Origin: DATJFH01 sp035495815
Lineage (GTDB): Bacteria; Acidobacteriota; Terriglobia; Bryobacterales; Bryobacteraceae
Length of the DNA stretch: 5,511 nucleotides
Assembly: GCA_035495815.1 (NCBI GenBank)
Contig: DATJFH010000259.1
Coordinates: 1 to 5,511, forward strand
Reading direction: 5' to 3'
Below the pieces are notes generated by a model that saw only the letters and a list, made by a program, of their open reading frames with translations, was not told where the DNA came from and did not search any database. Position numbers and translations under genes: made by a program. Of the stretch, positions 1 through 4,805 are shown piece after piece. How positions within the stretch are numbered: the first letter of the stretch is position 1; every line of letters begins with the position of its first letter.

Positions 1-324
1 GCCGGCATCGGACACGGAAATCTCTTCATGGAAAAGGGCGACAAATCGCCGGAGGAGATCCTGAAGGCCATTCCCAACGGCTTTTACGTTACCGAGCTGA
101 TGGGATTCGGCATCAACATCGTGACCGGCGACTACTCGCGGGGGGCCACCGGGCTTTGGATCCGCAACGGGGAGCTGGCGTTTCCGGTTTCCGAGGTGAC
201 CATCGCCGGCAATCTCAACCAGATGCTGCAAGACCTGGAATCCATCGGATCGGACCTCGAATTCCGCGGCTCCACGGCCGCGCCCACATTGTGTATTAGA
301 GAGATGACCGTTGGCGGCCGATAA
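1..324 (+). CDS. pmbA: PmbA/TldE family protein, C-terminal part (5' end outside window)
   Basis: The reading frame is open from base 1 to a TAA at 322-324, so only the last 107 residues are present. TldD and TldE (PmbA) form a cytosolic heterodimeric metalloprotease that trims unfolded or modified peptides, such as microcin B17 precursor, and acts on CcdA. The metal-binding HExxxH motif belongs to TldD, so the TldE-type subunit is normally not the zinc carrier. The fragment carries the characteristic C-terminal core of the family: GFYVTELMGFGINIVTGDYS, then RGATGLWI, NGELAFPVSEVTIAGN and a final EM..GG. It follows the E. coli PmbA C-terminus closely from memory (VTELMG, TGDYSRGA, PVSEITIAGNL). 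The GDYSRGATG and PVSEVTIAGN segments argue for TldE rather than TldD, but the N-terminal domain is not visible. The next gene starts inside its 3' end, which suggests translational coupling. The ATG at 28 is internal and is not the start. Confidence 0.93.
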   Translation, partial: AGIGHGNLFMEKGDKSPEEILKAIPNGFYVTELMGFGINIVTGDYSRGATGLWIRNGELAFPVSEVTIAGNLNQMLQDLESIGSDLEFRGSTAAPTLCIREMTVGGR

Positions 325-763
325 GAATTCGCCTCTCCTTCCGATCATCGGAATCGTAGTCCTGCTGATGGCGGCGGCCGGCTGGTGGCTGCTCGGCCGG
401 GGCGGGTCGGGGGAATCGCGCCCAGTGCTGACCCCGGAGGCTCGCGGTTACCTGAAGCATCTGGCGCTGAGCGAAGTCCAGATGCAGGCCAGCGAAAGCT
501 ACCTCAAGCAGGCGGTGGTCGAGATCGAGGGCAAGATCGGCAATAAGGGCGACCGGGTCGTCAAGCTGGTGGAAATCAACTGCGTCTTCCACGATGCTTA
601 TGGACAGGTCGTGCTTCGCGAGCGTGTCGCCATCGCGGGCCGGAAGACCGGCGCCCTGCGGCCGGGAGAAACCAAGAACTTCCGTCTCGCTTTCGACAGC
701 ATCCCCGAAAGCTGGAACAAACAAATGCCCGACCTGGTCATTGCGCAGATCCTGTTTGGGTGA
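311..763 (+). CDS. Membrane-anchored protein with FxLYD/DUF2393-like extracytoplasmic domain
   Basis: This is a 150-aa protein of unknown function. Residues 1-8 are short and polar. Residues 9-28 form one hydrophobic helix (PIIGIVVLLMAAAGWWLL), and the rest is soluble and probably outside the membrane. The domain at about 65-150 has alternating beta-type segments with an EIEGKIGNKGDR turn, VEINCVFHDAYGQVV, a RPGETKNFRLAF segment and SWNKQMP near the end. This pattern resembles FxLYD or DUF2393 domains, which are Ig-like folds on small anchored proteins. That assignment is from memory and tentative. The start is a TTG at 311. The frame has a TGA at 305-307, so nothing further upstream is possible, and a GAGAG (299-303) lies seven bases before it. 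It overlaps pmbA by 14 nt, and its stop overlaps a GTG at 760, so it sits in a coupled operon. No enzymatic residues are recognisable. Confidence 0.8.
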   Translation: MAADKNSPLLPIIGIVVLLMAAAGWWLLGRGGSGESRPVLTPEARGYLKHLALSEVQMQASESYLKQAVVEIEGKIGNKGDRVVKLVEINCVFHDAYGQVVLRERVAIAGRKTGALRPGETKNFRLAFDSIPESWNKQMPDLVIAQILFG

Positions 764-859
764 GCCGCGCTGGCCGCTACGATCATCTTCCTGGCGACCT
801 ATCTCGTCCTCGCGGCAGGGAGGCTGCCGGGATTCCGCATCGACCGGGCGGGCGCGGCC
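760..859 (+). other. Displaced N-terminal coding segment of the permease with probable 1-nt frameshift
   Basis: GTG at 760-762 overlaps the TGA stop (761-763) of the preceding gene in a classic GTGA coupling arrangement. Read from that GTG, the frame gives an arginine-rich, non-membrane sequence. The neighbouring frame gives the missing first transmembrane helix of the permease (ATIIFLATYLVLAAGRLPG), which runs without a break into the downstream ORF. Dropping one of the two C bases at 765-766 would join the GTG to the helix and give a start of MSALAATIIFLA. The simplest reading is a one-base insertion, either a sequencing/assembly error or a real mutation. Initiation at CTG 770 or stop readthrough from the in-frame upstream gene are less likely alternatives. 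Confidence 0.65.
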
Positions 860-1966
860 GTGGTGGGAGCCGCCGCCATGCTCGCCTGCAACGTCCTGAC
901 GATGGAGGAGGCCTACCGGGCCGTCCACTTCGATACCCTGCTTCTACTCTTCGGAATGATGATCGTGGTGGCCAACCTGCGGCTCTCCGGATTCTTTGCC
1001 GTGGCCGCGCGCTGGGCCGTCGGGAACGCGCATCAGCCGATCGTGCTGCTGGCGGCCATCGCGCTGGTGGCCGGCGTCTTCTCCGCCTTCTTCGTCAACG
1101 ACACCATGTGCCTTGTGCTGACCCCGCTCGTGCTCGAGGTCACCGCGCGCCTGCGCCGCAATCCGGTTCCGTATCTTCTGTGCGTGGCCATGGCGTCCAA
1201 CGTGGGCAGCGTCGCCACCATCACCGGCAATCCGCAGAACATGATGATCGGCAGCTTTTCGGGCATTCCCTACCGTGTTTTCACCGCGGCCCTGGCGCCG
1301 GTGGCGCTGGCCGGACTGGTCCTCACCGTCGCGGTGATCGCGGCCGCCTATCGAGCCGAATTCCGCTCCGCCGGCCGCATCGCCGTACAGCGCCGCCGTC
1401 CCCGGTATAACCGCGTCCTGCTGTGGAAGTCGCTGGCGGTTTCGGCGGCGATGATCGTATTCTTCTTCGCGGGCTGGCCCGTGCCGAAGGTGGCCATCGT
1501 CGCGGGCGGAACGCTGCTCGTCACCCGGCGCGTCAAGCCGGAGAAAGTGTATCGGGAGATCGACTGGCCGCTGCTCGTCATGTTCGGCGGCTTGTTCGTC
1601 GTGACCGCCGGCGTGGAGAAGACGCCCTGGTTCGCCGCCCTGCCGGCGCAAGTGGCCCGGCTGCGCCTCGACAATCTCGCCATTCTCTCGGCCGTTTCGG
1701 CGTTGTTGTCGAACATCGTGAGCAACGTCCCGGCGATGCTCCTGTTTCGGCCGTTCCTCGAGCGAGTCGCCGATGCGGACCGCGCCTGGCTGGCGTTAGC
1801 CATGTCGTCGACGCTGGCGGGCAATCTCACCATGCTCGGATCGGTGGCCAACCTCATCGTGGCGCAGCACGCCCGCCGGAAAGTCGAGATCGGATTCTGG
1901 GACTACGCCCGGGCCGGCATCCCGCTGACTCTGTTGACGCTGCTCGTGGGGATCTGGCTGCTGTAG
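860..1966 (+). CDS. SLC13/ArsB-type anion permease (true N-terminus probably upstream, near 760)
   Basis: This is a polytopic inner-membrane transporter of the ion transporter superfamily (SLC13/DASS, ArsB, NhaD relatives). Members move anions such as dicarboxylates, sulfate or arsenite, or exchange Na+/H+; the substrate here cannot be told. From GTG 860 it has 368 residues in two related halves. The first half holds FFVNDTMCLVLTP at about 78-89 and the signature SNVGSVATITGNPQN at 113-127. The second holds LLSNIVSNVPAMLL at 282-295 and STLAGNLTMLGSVANLIVAQ at 317-336. GNPQN and GNLTMLGSVAN are the paired hairpin motifs expected at the binding site. Codons 764-859 in the same frame encode an obvious first helix (ATIIFLATYLVLAAG) followed by GFRIDRAGA, so GTG 860 is almost surely internal. 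However, no ATG, GTG or TTG lies in frame between the TGA at 761 and base 860. It follows the anchored protein in an operon-like run and ends one base from the stop of glpX. Confidence 0.88.
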   Translation: MVGAAAMLACNVLTMEEAYRAVHFDTLLLLFGMMIVVANLRLSGFFAVAARWAVGNAHQPIVLLAAIALVAGVFSAFFVNDTMCLVLTPLVLEVTARLRRNPVPYLLCVAMASNVGSVATITGNPQNMMIGSFSGIPYRVFTAALAPVALAGLVLTVAVIAAAYRAEFRSAGRIAVQRRRPRYNRVLLWKSLAVSAAMIVFFFAGWPVPKVAIVAGGTLLVTRRVKPEKVYREIDWPLLVMFGGLFVVTAGVEKTPWFAALPAQVARLRLDNLAILSAVSALLSNIVSNVPAMLLFRPFLERVADADRAWLALAMSSTLAGNLTMLGSVANLIVAQHARRKVEIGFWDYARAGIPLTLLTLLVGIWLL

Positions 1967-1967
1967 C

Positions 1968-2945
1968 CTACCAGAATCGTACCTTCACGTCCGGCCGGTT
2001 CTCCAGATGCACCGTATCGATAAAGCGCACCCGCGCCGGATTGAGCGTCATGACGATCGACTGCGTGCGTATGCCGTCGCCGAAAAACCGGATGCCCTTG
2101 AGCAGGTTGCCATCGGTCACGCCGCAGGCGGCGAACAGCACGTCCTTGCCGGGCGCCAGTTCTTTGGTGGTGTAAACCTTGCGGTGATCGTGGATCCCCA
2201 TGGACTGCATACGTTCCACCTGGGCGCCGTCCTTGACTACCAGACGACCCAGGATCTCGCCGTTCAGGCACTGCAGCGCGGCCGCGGTCAGCACGCCCTC
2301 CGGCGCGCCGCCGGATCCCATCACCGCGTGTACGCCCGTTCCCGAGACGGCCGCCGCGATGCCGGCCGACAGATCGCCGTCGGCAATCAGCCTGATGCGC
2401 GCTCCGGCTTCGCGGATCTCGTCGATCAATTGCTTGTGACGCGGCCGGTCGAGAACGACGACCACCAGATCGTCCACGCCCCGCTGCAGCCGCCGGGCGA
2501 TCGACTTCAGATTCTGCTTCACGGGCGCGTCCAGATCCACCGAGCCCTTGGCGGCGGGTCCGACGATGATCTTTTCCATGTAGCAATCCGGCGCGTGCAG
2601 CAATCCCCCGTGCTCGGCCGCGGCCAGCACCGTGATCGCTCCCTGCGCTCCGGACGCGCACAGGTTCGTGCCCTCCAGCGGATCGACCGCAATGTCCACC
2701 TTCAGGGCGCCTTCCTTGTCCCTGGCGGCGCCGACCTTTTCCCCGATGTACAGCATGGGCGCCTTGTCGCGCTCGCCTTCACCGATCACGATAATTCCCT
2801 CGAAGGCGATGGTGTCCAGCGTGGCGCGCATGCTTTCCACCGCGGCGCGGTCGGCGCCGTCCGCGTCACCCATACCCATCGTGCGGGCAGAGGCGATCGC
2901 GGCTTGCTCCACCACCTTCAATACTTCCAGTGAGAGATCGAACAT
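1968..2945 (-). CDS. glpX: Class II fructose-1,6-bisphosphatase (GlpX type)
   Basis: This 325-aa cytosolic enzyme removes the 1-phosphate of fructose-1,6-bisphosphate in gluconeogenesis; GlpX relatives may also act on sedoheptulose-1,7-bisphosphate. The length is close to E. coli GlpX (336). The metal and substrate residues line up with the E. coli set by motif: Asp32 (DRAAVE), Glu56 (IGEGE), Asp88 and Glu91 (VDPLEGT) and Glu216 (GGAPEG). Also present are KAPMLYIGEKVG at 61-72, DCYMEKIIVGPAAKG at 120-134 and PRHKQLI at 168-174. The start is the ATG at 2943-2945, which places SLEVLKVVEQAAIASA where family proteins begin. The frame stays open for 168 more codons upstream, but that stretch is antisense to the dehydrogenase and does not look like protein. 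An AGGAG on this strand (2961-2965) is 15 nt from the ATG, too far for normal use. It is convergent with the permease and divergent from the dehydrogenase. Confidence 0.96.
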   Translation of the reverse strand: MFDLSLEVLKVVEQAAIASARTMGMGDADGADRAAVESMRATLDTIAFEGIIVIGEGERDKAPMLYIGEKVGAARDKEGALKVDIAVDPLEGTNLCASGAQGAITVLAAAEHGGLLHAPDCYMEKIIVGPAAKGSVDLDAPVKQNLKSIARRLQRGVDDLVVVVLDRPRHKQLIDEIREAGARIRLIADGDLSAGIAAAVSGTGVHAVMGSGGAPEGVLTAAALQCLNGEILGRLVVKDGAQVERMQSMGIHDHRKVYTTKELAPGKDVLFAACGVTDGNLLKGIRFFGDGIRTQSIVMTLNPARVRFIDTVHLENRPDVKVRFW

Positions 2946-2966
2946 GGTACAGTGATTTTTCTCCTC

Positions 2967-3935
2967 ATGGACAATAACACAATTCTGGTTCTTTCCGATC
3001 CCACGGACCGTCAACTGGCCATGCTGGAGGCCCTCCCGGATAGCACTTCCATCGCGGTCGGGAATCGCCCCGAGGCGTTCGAGCGCCTGGCGCCCAAAGC
3101 CGACATCATTCTGAACTGGTCCGGCGGACGGCAGTTGCTGGAACAGGTGTGGGGTATGGCCCCGCGGGTCGCCTGGGTTCATTCGCGGGCCGCCGGGATT
3201 GACGGAATGCTGTTTCCGGCGCTGGTGGAAAGTCCCGTCCCGCTGACCAACGGACGGGGAGTCTTCAGCCAGTCGCTGGGGGAATTCGTTCTGGGCGCGG
3301 CGCTGTTTTTCGCGAAGGATTTCCGCCGCATGCTGCGAAACCAGGCCGCCGGCGTGTGGGAGCAGTTCGACGTGGAGGAAGTGCGGGGGCAGACCATGGG
3401 TATCGTGGGATACGGTGACATCGGGCGGGCCTGCGCCCAGCGTGCCCATGCCCTGGGGATGAAGGTGCTGGCTCTCCGGCGCAGGCCCGACCTTTCGAAG
3501 GACGACGCCTTCGCTTCAAAGATCTATCCCTTGGACCGCTTGCTCGAGCTTGTGCCGGAGTGCGACTACCTGGTTGCAGCCGCGCCGCTGACTCCGGCCA
3601 CTCGTTCGCTCATCGGCGAAGCCGCTATCGGCGCGATGAAGAAGACCGCCGTCGTCATGAACGTCGGCCGCGGACCGGTCGTGGACGAGAAAGCTCTGAT
3701 CGCCGCGCTTGAGACCGGCCGTATCCGCGGCGCCGCGCTCGATGTGTTCGAGAACGAGCCCCTGCCGGCGGGTCACCCTTTCTACAAACTCGAAAACCTG
3801 TTACTGTCGCCCCACTGCGCCGACCATACGGCCGACTGGCTCGAACAAGCCATGCAGTTCTTCATTGACCAGTTCGAGCGCTACTCGACCGGTCAGCCGC
3901 TCAGCAACGTAGTCGACAAACGGGCCGGATACTGA
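2967..3935 (+). CDS. D-isomer-specific 2-hydroxyacid dehydrogenase (probable NADP(H) preference)
   Basis: This 322-aa soluble oxidoreductase interconverts a 2-keto acid and its D-2-hydroxyacid (hydroxypyruvate/glyoxylate reductase, phosphoglycerate dehydrogenase and similar); the actual substrate is unknown. The N-terminal substrate domain holds VHSRAAGID (71-79) and LTNGRGVFSQSLGEFVLGA (93-111). The Rossmann domain has GYGDIG (148-153). The catalytic triad is complete: Arg235 in NVGRGPVVDE, Glu264 in DVFENEP and His283 in SPHCADHT. After the second Rossmann strand the sequence is LALRRRPD, with arginines where NAD enzymes carry an acidic residue, which suggests NADP(H). The length fits the short family members without the ACT domain of E. 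coli SerA. ATG 2967 is preferred over GTG 2952, which would add only MIFLL, but neither has a good Shine-Dalgarno. It is divergent from glpX with 21 bp between the starts, and a hairpin follows the stop. Confidence 0.93.
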   Translation: MDNNTILVLSDPTDRQLAMLEALPDSTSIAVGNRPEAFERLAPKADIILNWSGGRQLLEQVWGMAPRVAWVHSRAAGIDGMLFPALVESPVPLTNGRGVFSQSLGEFVLGAALFFAKDFRRMLRNQAAGVWEQFDVEEVRGQTMGIVGYGDIGRACAQRAHALGMKVLALRRRPDLSKDDAFASKIYPLDRLLELVPECDYLVAAAPLTPATRSLIGEAAIGAMKKTAVVMNVGRGPVVDEKALIAALETGRIRGAALDVFENEPLPAGHPFYKLENLLLSPHCADHTADWLEQAMQFFIDQFERYSTGQPLSNVVDKRAGY

Positions 3936-3947
3936 GGGGTAGCGCAA

Positions 3948-3970
3948 CGCGGGTGAGGGCTTCACCCGCG
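3948..3970. terminator. Perfect 9-bp inverted repeat, probable terminator hairpin
   Basis: CGCGGGTGA (3948-3956) and TCACCCGCG (3962-3970) form a perfect GC-rich 9-bp stem with a 5-nt loop (GGGCT), beginning 12 nt after the dehydrogenase stop. It lies in the 57-nt gap (3936-3992) between this gene and the convergent PEP-CTERM gene, so it could serve both. No U-run follows directly on either strand; a CCTCTTT comes about 18 nt later on the + side. It may therefore be a weak intrinsic terminator or only a 3'-end stabilising structure. Confidence 0.55.
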
Positions 3971-3992
3971 CCACACTCGAACATCTGCCTCT

Positions 3993-4583
3993 TTAGCGGA
4001 GGGCGTCCTTCCGCCGGCGGAGACGGCCGATTCCCAAAGCCGCCAGCCCCGCGGTCATGAGGAACCATGTGCCGGGCTCCGGAACGCCCGAGGGCGCCGC
4101 GCTCAGGGAGAAAAATGCGTTTCCGCCCGTTGTCCCCTGCGCATTCTGGGTGACCTGAATGGTAATGGAATGGCTTCCCGTGCCCGCTATATTAAAGGTC
4201 CCGCGGCTGTAACCCGCATCGCCGATCGAACAACCGATGCTGAATCCACAGGTGTTAGCGCCGGAGTTGGTGACATCCGAAGTAGGACCTAGGAGCGTAT
4301 TGTTGTCGTAAGCACTGAACTCGTCGCCTTTGTCTCCGACGTCGATGATAAAAAGAATTCCCGGACCCGTGAATGTCCAGGGCGGAGCCCCCGACATTTC
4401 GAAGTTCGCGGTATCCGTTGGGGCAGTGCAGAGTTGTGTGTCGTTGTTACAACTGATCACATCTTGGGTAGCGGTCTGGAACCTGAATTCATGGTAAGAC
4501 CCATCCGCCACAATCGTAGAACCCAACATCGGGAAGGCTGAAACTACCAGCGCCGCAGCGCATGAAAGCACTGATCGGATCAT
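3993..4583 (-). CDS. Small PEP-CTERM sorting-domain protein
   Basis: This 196-aa exported protein has a Sec-type signal peptide at about 1-22 (MIRS, then a hydrophobic LSCAAALVVSAFPML) and a C-terminal PEP-CTERM signal. The signal is VPEP at 167-170, a hydrophobic helix at about 173-186 (WFLMTAGLAALGIG) and a basic tail RLRRRK at 187-192. In bacteria with exosortase (EpsH/XrtA) such proteins are cut at the PEP site and move to the cell surface, often with exopolysaccharide. The mature part is rich in Gly, Ser, Thr and Asn, with beta-type repeats near the end (SHSITIQVTQN). It has Cys45, Cys52, Cys112 and Cys118, which may form two disulfides. No enzymatic domain is recognised and the role is unknown. 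Codon usage appears less GC-biased than in neighbours. The ATG is fixed because an in-frame TAA lies immediately before it. AGGAGG on this strand is 14 nt upstream. No exosortase gene is in the window. Confidence 0.92.
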   Translation of the reverse strand: MIRSVLSCAAALVVSAFPMLGSTIVADGSYHEFRFQTATQDVISCNNDTQLCTAPTDTANFEMSGAPPWTFTGPGILFIIDVGDKGDEFSAYDNNTLLGPTSDVTNSGANTCGFSIGCSIGDAGYSRGTFNIAGTGSHSITIQVTQNAQGTTGGNAFFSLSAAPSGVPEPGTWFLMTAGLAALGIGRLRRRKDALR

Positions 4584-4597
4584 TTAGTTTGTCTAAT

Positions 4598-4603
4598 CCT
4601 CCT
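4598..4603 (-). promoter_or_regulatory. Shine-Dalgarno AGGAGG of the PEP-CTERM gene, unusually distant
   Basis: CCTCCT on the + strand reads AGGAGG on the coding strand, a full anti-16S match. It lies 14 nt before the ATG, against the usual 5-10. No alternative start codon can shorten the gap because the codon before the ATG is a TAA. Either the spacing is tolerated or the intervening RNA is folded. Confidence 0.55.
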
Positions 4604-4788
4604 GAGATCCTCTTGGCCGGAGATCTAGTACCCCCCTACGGCTACCGACCTGGGTCTCCTTAGGCAAATCAGTTGCCACTCTTACCCCAGAATCGTTGCA
4701 CGTGTCCGGCTCCGTCTTTTGTTGTACTTCCAAATCCTGGCTTATCTCCAGCCTATAAACGGGCACGGCTCTCCAAAAGATCATTTAC

Positions 4789-4794
4789 ACTATA
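4789..4794 (-). promoter_or_regulatory. Possible -10 box TATAGT for the PEP-CTERM transcript
   Basis: The coding strand reads GTTATAGTG just after the stop of the upstream CBM9-like gene, matching TATAAT at five of six positions. No TTGACA-like element is seen 16-18 nt before it, so support is weak. If used, transcription would begin near 4782 and give a leader of about 200 nt that contains all the candidate structures. Confidence 0.3.
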
Positions 4795-4805
4795 ACGTAT
4801 TTTTT

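Larger units (their letters stand above)
4584..4805 (-). promoter_or_regulatory. Non-coding 222-nt leader of the PEP-CTERM gene with candidate RNA structure
   Basis: No credible gene lies here; a 63-codon ORF on the - strand has no recognisable protein character. The composition is lower in GC than the flanks. Several short inverted repeats occur in order on the - strand. The ATTCT/AGAGT stem (4689-4693 with 4678-4682) has a 6-nt loop. The perfect GGCAA/TTGCC stem (4663-4677) has a 5-nt loop. Then come CGGTAGCCG and a G-rich run. The TCTCC at 4619-4623 can pair with GGAGA (4655-4659) or with the GGAGG of the Shine-Dalgarno, two mutually exclusive pairings. GCAAC, GAGTGGCAAC, GCCTAAGG and GGTAGCCG loosely recall pieces of the GEMM (c-di-GMP-I) riboswitch. 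The GCAAAGCC core and the GAAA tetraloop are missing, so no riboswitch class is claimed. Confidence 0.35.

Noticed and set aside
296..928. Long antisense ORFs opposite the left operon (296-928 and 944-1651, - strand)
   Set aside because: High-GC shadow frames rich in Arg, Gly and His with no family motifs, opposite well-supported genes.
760..1410. 216-codon + strand ORF from GTG 760 as a separate protein
   Set aside because: After the first few codons it is the arginine-rich off-frame reading of the permease; only its start codon is of interest.
2007..2933. 308-codon + strand ORF opposite glpX
   Set aside because: Composition is typical of an antisense shadow (many His, Arg, Asp, Gln), with no motif, and glpX on the other strand has all its catalytic residues.
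2952..2966. GTG 2952 as start of the dehydrogenase
   Set aside because: It would add only MIFLL, has no better ribosome site, and leaves 6 bp between divergent starts; ATG 2967 fits the family N-terminus as well or better.
2946..3449. Upstream extension of the glpX frame (168 more codons on the - strand)
   Set aside because: It lies antisense to the well-supported dehydrogenase, lacks protein-like character, and GlpX family proteins begin at the ATG at 2945.
4593..4784. 63-codon ORF on the - strand in the PEP-CTERM leader
   Set aside because: No recognisable motif, mostly charged and scattered residues, no good ribosome site, and it occupies a region better explained as a leader RNA.
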